Of a DNA stretch of 10,938 bases, positions 1-6,640 are shown piece by piece. Source of the stretch: Chrysochromulina tobinii (taxonomy: Eukaryota > Haptophyta > Prymnesiales > Chrysochromulinaceae). Every line of letters starts with the position of its first letter. The first letter of the stretch is position 1. The notes below the pieces were generated by a model. That model was given only the letters and a program-made list of their open reading frames with translations, searched no databases and was not told where the DNA came from. The DNA is taken from assembly GCA_001275005.1 (NCBI GenBank), contig JWZX01000548.1:1-10938 (forward strand), written 5' to 3'. Made by a program: the position numbers and the translations under genes.

Positions 1-1492
1 GAGATCGATGACGAGGGGCCAACCCGCCTGCTGAAGGCGGAACGTCTTGCAGAGCTCCGCAGAGCACCGTTCGTACGTCGTCCAGCCGCGGCTGTCGTAC
101 GTGCGAATTGCATCGAACGATTTCGGCAATTTCTTGGGCAGCTCGGTGAGCAGAATGACCGTCGTCTTGGAGTGCGCGTACCACAAGTCCAGCGTGCCCA
201 GTGCAAATTTCGCCGCCTGGGCCTGCGCCTCCGTTTTGCTGTCGCGGTAGCGATCGGCCGCGCGCCGCTGGTCCTCGGTGCGCTCCTCTTCGGCTATGAG
301 CTCGGCCGGAGTCCACAGCCTCGGATCCTTCTGAAAGAGGGAGGCCCAGTCGAAGAAGACGCCCATGTCGCGGAAGCCGTAGGCCTGGCACACGCCGAGC
401 AGCCCAGAGCGGCGCAGCACGCCGAGGCTTGGGAAGAGGGTCTTCAGCCGTGTGCACAGCAGCCGCAGCTGCTCGCCGTCGCAGTCCGGGTGCCTCGGTT
501 CCAGCCAGCAGCTGCGAGTGCACGCGGGGACATGCGGACCGTGTGAGAGGTGGGCGCCAGACACAACGAGGGGGATTGCGACTCAACGAGGGGGCGTTCG
601 GCGCGACGTGACGCGTACTATGAGATGGCGACGATAGGGAGCAGGTCGTCGACGTTGCGCTTGACAAACTTGCACGAGAAGATATGGAAGAGCACGCGCA
701 TCACGCGCTTGAGCAGATTACCCTCACCAAGCTGCATCTCGAGCGTAAACGTCTCGTAAAACGAATAAAAGTCCACGCCGCGCTTCGCCTGCCGTGAGAT
801 CTTCCGCAGCTCGTCGACGCCGATGAAGGCGGCCTCAGGCAGCTCCTGCCGCCGCGGCAGGACGCCGCCGTATTCCTTGTGCACGCTGCTGCCTGGCTGG
901 CCGAGCGCGAGCAGCCACGACAGGCGCACCAGGCGCACCGGCCGCTCGCTCTCCTTGACGCCGTCGCCCTCGAGCGCTTTCCAGACCTCATCGTGCCCGA
1001 GGTAGCGCCGCGCAGCCGCCTGCGCTTCTTCGGAGGAGACGGCAGGGCTCGTACCTCTCTCGGGTGTGAGGGTGCCACCTCGCGATGCGATTGGGACAGC
1101 TCGGGACGCTCCGAAGAGGGAATGCCACTGCACGAGCACAGCCTGATGCCGACGGTCAGGCACAAGAGCGAGAGTGGGAGATACATAAACTCCACACCTA
1201 AGACGATTGCACTCACGATGCCCATGATCAGGGTCACGGGCAGGATGCACAAGTGGACCGCGCGGGGAATCGCGTGCAAGTCATGCAAGTAGAGGTGCCA
1301 GGCGAACATATGGAGCGGCACAAGAACGAAGAGCAGAAAGGGCATGGCGATGGGCATGGCAGCGGGTCCGATGAGAGCAACGAGCAGCATGGCCTGGATC
1401 ACGTAGCAGAGGGCGATTTGAATGGATGGCTTCCATGGCAGCGCGGTGCCCGACGGCGAACTGCGGGCGCCGCGAGTCTCCTTCACCAACAT
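1..1492 (-). CDS. Intron-containing host-type membrane protein gene, 3' end beyond window
   Basis: Function unknown; this is the nuclear-type flank. Three exons fit on the minus strand: 1492-1129, 1054-619 and 511-1 (437 codons so far, phases 1 and 2 consistent). Exon A encodes three to four hydrophobic spans, roughly residues 22-118, including PFLLFVLVPLHMFAWHLYL and VTLIMGIVSAIVLGVEF. Exon B is hydrophilic (LVRLSWLLALG, GVDFYSFYETFTLEMQLG). The exon B/C joint creates ISYCWLEPRHPD, and exon C carries GVFFDWASLFQKDPRLWTP, LDLWYAHSKTTVILLTELP and YDSRGWTTYERCSAEL. I remember such phrases from uncharacterised proteins of haptophytes, pelagophytes and dinoflagellates; no search was run. The ATG at 1492 is the first ATG, but the frame is open back to 1579, so a 5' exon or a more upstream start is possible, as is truncation by the neighbouring viral DNA. 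The introns argue against a prokaryotic or ordinary viral gene. Confidence 0.72.
512..618 (-). other. Inferred spliceosomal intron 2 (107 bp)
   Basis: On the minus strand the donor GTACGCGTCA starts at 618 and the acceptor CACTCGCAG ends at 512. The donor splits the apparent stop codon TAG (620-618): TA from exon B plus C from exon C gives Tyr, producing ...VAIS-Y-CWLEP..., while read-through would stop at once. The intron contains two copies of CAACGAGGGGG on the plus strand (about 564-574 and 584-594, 20 bp apart). The restored frame and the conserved look of the joint make this the stronger of the two intron calls. Confidence 0.72.
1055..1128 (-). other. Inferred spliceosomal intron 1 (74 bp)
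   Basis: On the minus strand the sequence starts GTGGCATTCC at 1128 and ends GAGAGAG at 1055. Removing it joins the hydrophobic frame (ending LCSC plus the first base of Ser) to the frame reading TSPAVSSEEAQAAARRY. Without a splice the two halves of the gene lie in different frames. The exact sites are a best guess: other AG dinucleotides are close, but this pair keeps the frame. A simple frameshift mutation is the alternative. Confidence 0.5.
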
Positions 1493-1582
1493 CACGGCAC
1501 GACGGGCGGGGTCTTTTGGCACCAAAGGCGGAACAGCATCTTTGGATTTTGCGATCCGAAGAAGGCTCGCGATGCGGTTTCA

Positions 1583-1750
1583 GTGAACGTCAGTCAGTTT
1601 CGGTCCCCCGCGCTACGGAGATTTACTACCTAGTGACGAAACTGTATCTTACGGAGGTCTAGTACCGGGGGTGACGGGGGGGTTCCTATACAAATTGGGG
1701 GGGGGTCCTAGATACGATACGTATCCTGATGTATCCTGCACGTATCCTGC
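1583..1750. other. Gene-free boundary region with G-runs
   Basis: No coding frame I trust lies between the upstream limit of the host-type frame (stop at 1580-1582) and the viral initiator gene. The region holds three G-runs, G5 at 1667-1671, G7 at 1676-1682 and G9 at 1697-1705, followed by GATACGATAC and the direct repeats that start at 1721. It is the most likely place for the left edge of the inserted viral element. I could not identify a terminal inverted repeat or target-site duplication, since the other end is outside the window. Confidence 0.5.
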
Positions 1751-1774
1751 ATGTATCTTGCATGTATTCTGATG
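1721..1774 (+). repeat. Iteron-like 10-11 bp direct repeats, possible replication origin
   Basis: About five imperfect copies of GTATCCTGCAT stand head to tail: GTATCCTGAT, GTATCCTGCAC, GTATCCTGCAT, GTATCTTGCAT and GTATTCTGATG. They overlap both candidate start codons (1751 and 1772) of the HUH endonuclease gene. Short direct repeats next to a rolling-circle initiator gene are classically the initiator binding sites and often autoregulate the gene. That role here is inference; no nicking-site hairpin was identified. The spacing of 10-11 bp would put the copies on one face of the helix. Confidence 0.5.
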
Positions 1775-4700
1775 TGTCCCGACGAGTTGGCGACCGCCGT
1801 GCGCTACCTGATCAACCGATCGAAGAGATACGTTGAGAGGCCAACTGCCACCAAATACCACGTGCTCTTCCAGATTTTGACGTACGCGAACATGCTGGTG
1901 TCCAAACTCGAACCTGGGAGAGTCGAACCCAAGAAGGGCGAGCTCAACTGCCACTTCAAGGAGGAGCGCTTGCAGGCCTTCGGGTACCATAGCATCTACG
2001 ATGAGGGGCGCCTGAACTTTCAGTATGAAGATACAACCCCAGAGGCCCAGGAGGAATTTGCACGGAAGCATGGACGCGACGCGCAGACGTACGCTGTGAA
2101 CGGCAAGACCGCACAGGTCTTAAAGGGGTACGAAACGACGTTCGGGCGTGCGAAGGAGGATGTGTTGGATCGAAAAATCAGCGAATTCCGCGATGATTAC
2201 ATGCGCATTATTGCAATCTACTTTGCAAACCGAGGCGTCGGTTCGACGAAGCTTGGGTTTGATGTCCAACAGAAGCGAACCGGCATGTTGGCAGGCCTCT
2301 GGCGCTTCAACGAAGAGCGAAACAGTCCTCAGTACGTGCAAGCGCCCGTTTGGTTCGCGAAGAAGGGCTACGAGCCCAACGCGAAGACCGGCACCCAAAT
2401 TTGGCAACCTGTGTTCAAGGGCTTCGACAAAAAGAAGCTCGATGGCAACGAGCTGACTAAAATGGTTGGCAAGCCGGCCGCGCAGGCTTTTGCAAGGTAC
2501 TTTCTCGACCAGACGGACGCGTACTGGGAAAACGACGTGTTCGAGGACATTGCGCTCCCAGAATCTGACATGACGGTCCGTGAGTGGGTGACGACGCCCT
2601 GGCACCTGCACCACTTGCCGTACCAGATGCAGTACGCTGTGTTTCGAGACGGCGAGGCGTTTTGCGAAGGCTGCAAGCGTTGCTCGCGGCCGTTTTATGA
2701 ATACGAGCACTTGCTGTACTCGGTCGACAAACCCTACCTGACCACCGCGCTGTGGCAGCAACTCGACGACGACGATGGCCGACTGGCGCGCGTCCCAATC
2801 CACGACCCGCAATTTCAATTGGAAGCGCCGAAGAAAGCGCTCTCGGCCGCCGAAATCGGGTACAAGCCCAAGGCGCCGACGAATCCGAACAAGAGGCCGA
2901 TACCGATCGTCAAGGACGCGAGCACTCTCGACAAGCCGGTTTACATTAACGACGGCCAGCAGCCCGACGGCGAACCCTTCGAGCCCGAACCAGGCACGTA
3001 CAACTTCAGCCTCGTCATGCTCAAAAAGGAAAACGTGCATGTGAACGACCGTAAGAAGTCGGTCTTCACCAAGGGGTACAACAGCGGCGGTGTACCGTTC
3101 CGCAAGTACACTTCACCCGCTTACTCCGAAGAGCGCAAGCACATGTACAAAGGCATGCCAAACGGCTACATGATGGTCGCGAAGACCTTCGGAAGGCCAG
3201 ATCACCGGGTTGTGCGCTCGCACAAGTTTGGCAACACGTGCAGGGACTGCCAACACATCCTACAGAACGCTCCAGGCCTCTTTGAGCAGAACAACCGCTA
3301 CGCGTTCGGGCCGCAAGAGCCGAACGCCGGGAAGCAGCAGTTCACGACCTTACCACGCGAGAACATGTACGACAAGCTGTTCAAGCCCGCGAAGGACCAG
3401 CGAAGAGACGACGAAACCCTCGACGACACGCTCGAACGGATCCGCGCCTCGCTCGCCGCGCGCAACAAGCTCCCACCGGGCTGGTCGAAGATCGTCGACG
3501 TCGACATCGCAATCAACAGAGATCCGCGGCGGGTCGAGAAGCCAAGCGCTGACACGAAACAGGCAGAGGAGGACCTCGCGTTCCTTCTGTCCACTGGACG
3601 ACCACCGGCAAATCCGGACTGGCTGAAGAACCCGGCGCTCCGGCGCAGTCTCGAGCAACTGCGGAGCAAGTTCACACACACGCGGCAGACCGAGCGTGTG
3701 CAGAGCGCGACCGGGCGGTTCGAGGCCGGGATCCAGCGGCACGAGTATCGCAACTGCATACTGCGCTACGAGTTCAAGAAAGAGGACCAAACGTTCAGCT
3801 TAGAGTGGCTCAACCCATCGCCGGAGCTGTGCGAGGGCTTCAGCGGCGTCAGTGGTTGGGAAGCGGAGGGCCCTGATGGGAGGCTCAAATTCGACGGCAA
3901 GGAGCAGGCGTTTGGCAAGGGCTGTGCTCTTCCGGGTGACGACGCCTACTTTGGCAGGTACACAATTGCTCGGCTCAGCAAAGCGAAACGGCCCTATGCT
4001 GGCCTACCCGACGGCAGTAAGGTCTATTACAACTGCCTGATCACGCGCCAGTATGACCCTGTGAACGACCCGACGAAGAAGAAGCGCTACCGCGTCGAGG
4101 CGTACGTGGCCACGCTGCGAGGCGAGGAAGCCGAGGTCGTCGAGCAACCACCGGGATGCGAGTCGCAGTGGCAGGGCGACGGGTACCTCTTGTACAAGTA
4201 CGAAGGACCAGGCGACCGACAAACGGAGTGGTTCCGCGATGCAAGACCGGTCTGGTACCAGCTGCGCGAACTGGTGCAGACGCGCGTCTTCATCACGTAC
4301 TCGCTGCACCGACCAGTCAGCGGCACGCGCGAGGGAGAGGACATCTTGCTCAAGATGGGCGGCGCCGTGTCGGCGCTCTTCGGCAACGACGAGTGGCTGA
4401 GCCAAATGCTCAAGTTCGGGAAGAAGCTCGCGAGGGTGCAAGTCACCGACAACGTCGGCAACACCGATTGGATCCCAATCGAGAAGCCGAACAAGGCAGA
4501 GAAGACCTTCTACGGCGGTCGCAAGATCATCAACCAAAAGAACGTGGTGAACAACTCCTACGAGTACGACACGTTTGATACACACGTGGACTCAGTCGAG
4601 CTCGACGGCGGCGTCGAAGTCGGACCGAAGCTGGGCCACCCACACTTCCACCTTCTGCTCACGCTCACACACTTCACGTACCTGCAATTCGACTACTACA

Positions 4701-5017
4701 CGATGAAGGTCTTCCTCGAGATCATGTTCAAGGGCCTGCAGACCCACCACGGCTTTCCAACGGACTTCAGGCTCGGCACGCCCGACGACCTCTTTTACGG
4801 CGACAACGAGAACCCGTACGTCGACCTACGACTGTACCCGGCCGACAACTTCATGGAGGTCCTGCACAAGTACGTGCGCAAGAACGACGCGTTTGCAAAG
4901 GTGAGCGGCGCTTTGATGAATGTGATCGACAACACGCCGATGGAGAAGGACGGCGAGGAGGGCGACGACGAGGAAGCCGACGAGGAGGAAGAGGAGGAAT
5001 TTCCTATTGGGTTTTAA
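1751..5017 (+). CDS. Large protein with C-terminal HUH rolling-circle endonuclease domain, putative replication initiator
   Basis: 1088 residues. The last 250 carry the HUH motifs in order: motif I FITYSLHRP (847-855) on a predicted strand, motif II GHPHFHLLL (962-970) with metal-binding His965 and His967, and motif III HKYVRKND (1039-1046) with candidate nicking Tyr1041 followed by Lys1044, the usual YxxK. Such enzymes nick one strand at an origin, stay joined to the 5' end through the tyrosine and start rolling-circle replication. Mriyaviruses are reported to lack a DNA polymerase and to encode an HUH endonuclease. The first 840 residues match nothing I know; they contain CxxCxxC (305-311) and CxxC (497-500), perhaps a zinc site. 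I see no Walker A helicase motif. The C-terminus is strongly acidic (about 1066-1083). The start is ambiguous: ATG at 1751 lies inside repeats and ATG at 1772 (MCPDELATAV) is at least as likely. An in-frame stop at 1727 limits extension. The frame is intact. Confidence 0.8.
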   Translation: MYLACILMCPDELATAVRYLINRSKRYVERPTATKYHVLFQILTYANMLVSKLEPGRVEPKKGELNCHFKEERLQAFGYHSIYDEGRLNFQYEDTTPEAQEEFARKHGRDAQTYAVNGKTAQVLKGYETTFGRAKEDVLDRKISEFRDDYMRIIAIYFANRGVGSTKLGFDVQQKRTGMLAGLWRFNEERNSPQYVQAPVWFAKKGYEPNAKTGTQIWQPVFKGFDKKKLDGNELTKMVGKPAAQAFARYFLDQTDAYWENDVFEDIALPESDMTVREWVTTPWHLHHLPYQMQYAVFRDGEAFCEGCKRCSRPFYEYEHLLYSVDKPYLTTALWQQLDDDDGRLARVPIHDPQFQLEAPKKALSAAEIGYKPKAPTNPNKRPIPIVKDASTLDKPVYINDGQQPDGEPFEPEPGTYNFSLVMLKKENVHVNDRKKSVFTKGYNSGGVPFRKYTSPAYSEERKHMYKGMPNGYMMVAKTFGRPDHRVVRSHKFGNTCRDCQHILQNAPGLFEQNNRYAFGPQEPNAGKQQFTTLPRENMYDKLFKPAKDQRRDDETLDDTLERIRASLAARNKLPPGWSKIVDVDIAINRDPRRVEKPSADTKQAEEDLAFLLSTGRPPANPDWLKNPALRRSLEQLRSKFTHTRQTERVQSATGRFEAGIQRHEYRNCILRYEFKKEDQTFSLEWLNPSPELCEGFSGVSGWEAEGPDGRLKFDGKEQAFGKGCALPGDDAYFGRYTIARLSKAKRPYAGLPDGSKVYYNCLITRQYDPVNDPTKKKRYRVEAYVATLRGEEAEVVEQPPGCESQWQGDGYLLYKYEGPGDRQTEWFRDARPVWYQLRELVQTRVFITYSLHRPVSGTREGEDILLKMGGAVSALFGNDEWLSQMLKFGKKLARVQVTDNVGNTDWIPIEKPNKAEKTFYGGRKIINQKNVVNNSYEYDTFDTHVDSVELDGGVEVGPKLGHPHFHLLLTLTHFTYLQFDYYTMKVFLEIMFKGLQTHHGFPTDFRLGTPDDLFYGDNENPYVDLRLYPADNFMEVLHKYVRKNDAFAKVSGALMNVIDNTPMEKDGEEGDDEEADEEEEEEFPIGF

Positions 5018-5418
5018 TGCCTAATGGTCCACTCGACGTCCTTCTTGTGGCTCGGCGTGGCTTTGTCGCGCATCGGCTGCGTGCCGTCGTGCTTGTAGCG
5101 GTTGACATCGTCGGTGACCGACGGACCATAGGGTCCGCTGGCCTGGGCTTGCGCGATGAGTTCCGCAAACCGAGTGTTATTACCTGCGATGTTTGCCTGT
5201 ACTAGGTTCCTTGGAGGTGGGTCGCGATGTACCGGAGGTAGACGCTGTTCTGCTGCACGGACCTCGTGAACACTCGTCCCGATGAACGTCACTGGCTGCC
5301 CCTGCGTCGCTCCGGGGCCGTTGACGGCGTCCATGGGCGTTGGCGGTGGCATCAGGTGACCCATCGGAATCGGAGGCGCGGTCGGGGGTGGCGCGGGTGT
5401 GGAAGGGCTCTGTCCCAT
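5014..5418 (-). CDS. Pro-rich 134-residue protein with MGQS N-terminus, putative myristoylated virion protein
   Basis: Unrecognised family. The N-terminus MGQSPSTPAPPP fits the N-myristoylation consensus (Gly2, Gln3, Ser at position 6), which would place the protein on a membrane. Residues 5-38 are Pro-rich low complexity, followed by a more ordered, charged region (VHEVRAAEQRLPPVHRDPPP, then NNTRFAELIAQAQASGPYG) and a basic C-terminus. There is no membrane span. It is the last gene of the minus-strand cluster and its stop codon (5014-5016) lies inside the last codons of the oppositely oriented initiator gene. A promoter-like TAATTCTAAG lies 12 bases upstream of the ATG. The next gene upstream begins with the same MGQS-plus-Pro-rich pattern, so the two are probably paralogues. 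A virion role is inferred from the neighbourhood. Confidence 0.7.
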   Translation of the reverse strand: MGQSPSTPAPPPTAPPIPMGHLMPPPTPMDAVNGPGATQGQPVTFIGTSVHEVRAAEQRLPPVHRDPPPRNLVQANIAGNNTRFAELIAQAQASGPYGPSVTDDVNRYKHDGTQPMRDKATPSHKKDVEWTIRH

Positions 5419-5429
5419 GGCACTCTCGA

Positions 5430-5439
5430 CTTAGAATTA
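5430..5439 (-). promoter_or_regulatory. TAATTCTAAG motif upstream of the 5418 start
   Basis: The minus strand reads TAATTCTAAG directly after the TAG stop (5440-5442) of the preceding gene and 11 bases before the next ATG. It is one of the best copies of a motif found at most gene boundaries of the cluster, a candidate late promoter or initiator element. Confidence 0.55.
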
Positions 5440-5777
5440 CTAGTGTTGTACGGCGTGTTGTTGAAGGTATTCAAGGCCAGAGTGAAGGAATCCAGCTGAT
5501 GCTGATCCCGATCCAAGTGAATTTCCTTGTGTAGGGTGACCGACTAACGCAATTTCAGCAACTCCCATAGGAGTCATTGGGGGATCATGTGGTGCAGTAG
5601 GTGGGTGTGTTAAAACCTCCGATGCAAGACTTCTCGAATGAGTTTGTGCTGTGTTAATCAATGAACGGGGAGACAAGAAGGCTATGGGGGAGACAAGAAG
5701 GCTATGGGTGCGTTAGGGTTAGGTGCGGGAGGTAGTCGTGGTGGTGGGTGTTGCGCACTTGATCCAGACTGCCCCAT
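5440..5777 (-). pseudogene. MGQS Pro-rich protein gene broken by a 20-bp tandem duplication
   Basis: The gene starts at ATG 5777 with MGQSGSSAQHPPP, again a good N-myristoylation signal followed by a Pro-rich stretch, and stops after 31 codons at 5684-5682. A second frame then stays open to TAG at 5442-5440 and encodes phrases such as TAPHDPPMTPMGVAEIALVG and SAGFLHSGLEYLQQH. The break falls in an exact 20-bp tandem repeat (5667-5686 and 5687-5706; plus-strand unit begins GGGGAGACAAGAAGG). One unit fewer would bring both parts into one frame of about 105 codons. Flanking boundary motifs and spacing are intact on both sides, supporting a single original gene. It is likely a paralogue of the downstream MGQS gene. 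A programmed frameshift or sequencing error is less likely, because the insert is an exact duplication. Confidence 0.68.
5667..5706. repeat. Exact 20-bp tandem duplication
   Basis: Two perfect adjacent copies of a 20-bp unit, 5667-5686 and 5687-5706, each reading GGGGAGACAAGAAGGCTATG. Since 20 is not a multiple of three, the second copy shifts the frame of the gene it lies in. This is typical of a replication-slippage or repair-generated duplication. Confidence 0.95.
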
Positions 5778-5789
5778 GACATACCTTCG

Positions 5790-5800
5790 ATTTAGAATTA
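5790..5800 (-). promoter_or_regulatory. TAATTCTAAAT motif upstream of the 5777 start
   Basis: The minus strand reads TAATTCTAAAT, whose first three bases are the stop codon of the gene ending at 5798. The ATG at 5777 follows 12 bases after the motif. It is nearly identical to the copy at 5430-5439. Confidence 0.55.
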
Positions 5801-6088
5801 CACGAACATCATCCTGCCGTACCGGGCGAGTAAGCTCAGGAGGATGAGCATCGTGAGCGCCTTTCTCGTGCCGTTGAGCACGCCCAGCTCTCGTGTAAAC
5901 TTGCCGTGTTGTGCCAGTGACTCTTTCGCCGCTATGTAATCTTGATACACTTTGTGGTTCTGCCCTTCGACCGCCTCTTTCCATTCGTTGCTCATACTTT
6001 CGTAGTCCTGGACAAATTTGGTCCAATTTGCGACGTATTCTGCGTCGGTGAGCTTCTCGGTTCGGTTCAGCTCGGTTAAGACCCCCAT
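5798..6088 (-). CDS. Small protein (96 aa) with C-terminal hydrophobic segment
   Basis: I do not recognise it. The ATG at 6088 gives MGVLTELNRTEKLTDAEYV; the frame continues upstream only through non-ATG codons, so this start is preferred. The N-terminal two thirds are charged and predicted helical (ANWTKFVQDYESMSNEWKEA, then GQNHKVYQDYIAAKESL). Residues about 78-92 (RKALTMLILLSLLARYG) form a short amphipathic or membrane-associated helix, and the protein ends GRMMFV. This suggests a small tail-anchored or membrane-peripheral virion component. The upstream boundary has a TTTCTAGAG variant of the shared motif, and the stop TAA overlaps the promoter-like motif of the next gene. The role is inferred from context only. 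Confidence 0.68.
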   Translation of the reverse strand: MGVLTELNRTEKLTDAEYVANWTKFVQDYESMSNEWKEAVEGQNHKVYQDYIAAKESLAQHGKFTRELGVLNGTRKALTMLILLSLLARYGRMMFV

Positions 6089-6104
6089 CACTAACAACGT
6101 CTTA

Positions 6105-6113
6105 CTCTAGAAA
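6105..6113 (-). promoter_or_regulatory. TTTCTAGAG variant of the boundary motif
   Basis: The minus strand reads TTTCTAGAG 16 bases before the ATG at 6088. It keeps the TTCTNA core found at other boundaries, with a less AT-rich left side. Confidence 0.35.
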
Positions 6114-6140
6114 GTTCTAAACTTCAATCCGAACTGATGT

Positions 6141-6640
6141 TCACTCTGGTTCGCAAGGTTTGCCATAGTCTGGGGTGCCTGATCGGTCAAACACGCGCGA
6201 CGGACGCTCCTCCAGCAGGTACACCTCGCGCTGCACCTGGCCCTTGTCCTTCTCCGGAAACGTCTGATCGCGAATCGTCTGAGCCACGATTGGCAAGACC
6301 CCCACGCCCCGAACGTCCCGAAGACCCCCCCGCCACGTGTCGCACCCCCAGTTTCCAATCCCGACCTTCGAGGGAAACTTGGGGAGTGTCTCCACCTCGT
6401 CAACGCTTGGGACGTAGGGATCCGGCGGCGTTTCAGATGCCACCGCTAGCATGGGCAAGAGGACGTTGAGCTGCTGCTGAGCTGCTCGCGAATCTTGCGT
6501 CCGTTTTCGACCGAATGCTTGTGATTGTAATCGCCCTCGTAGATCCACGGGTTCTGGCGGTTCGGATCGACCGTCTGCGTGTACAGGTCGTAGTCGACGT
6601 ACTTGTCGATCGTGTCATACTCCACTAATGAGCTGGCCAT
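6141..6640 (-). pseudogene. Putative virion protein gene with a frameshift at an 11-bp near-tandem repeat
   Basis: The gene starts at ATG 6640 (MASSLVEYDTIDKYVDYDLY), overlapping the upstream stop as TGATG. An in-frame ATG at 6664 is an alternative start. The first frame runs through VDPNRQNPWIYEGDYNHKHS and then stops at 6446-6448 after a Ser-rich, unlikely tail. The second frame, beginning around QQQLNVLLPMLAV, encodes TPPDPYVPSVDEVETLPKF and VLPIVAQTIRDQTFPEKDKG and ends at TGA 6141. The switch occurs in a near repeat on the plus strand (GAGCTGCTGCT 6468-6478, then GAGCTGCT 6479-6486). Removing 11 bases would give one frame of about 162 codons. The family is unrecognised: rich in Tyr and Asp at the N-terminus, no clear membrane span. 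A third frame runs on to TAG 6107, so the C-terminus is not certain. Confidence 0.6.

Noticed and set aside
47-546. Plus-strand frames of 60-124 codons at the left end
   Set aside because: They lie opposite exon C, whose minus-strand protein has coherent conserved-looking phrases; the plus-strand proteins do not.
701-1054. Continuation of the exon A frame beyond intron 1 (Arg/Ser/Cys-rich)
   Set aside because: Composition becomes typical of a wrong frame; the exon B frame in the same DNA reads as a normal protein.
1764-1774. TATTCTGATG on the plus strand as a copy of the late promoter motif for the initiator gene
   Set aside because: It is better explained as the last copy of the direct repeats, and it overlaps the start codon instead of preceding it by about 12 bases.
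1649-2071. Minus-strand frame of 140 codons opposite the start of the initiator gene
   Set aside because: It is antisense to a clearly coding frame, and its end is a translation of the direct repeats and G-runs.
6107-6403. Third minus-strand frame in the 6141-6640 gene ending at 6107
   Set aside because: Mostly Arg/Gly/Ser-rich shadow; only its last 20 residues look natural and the 18-base gap to the next ATG is tempting, so it is noted as an uncertainty in that gene and not called as a gene.
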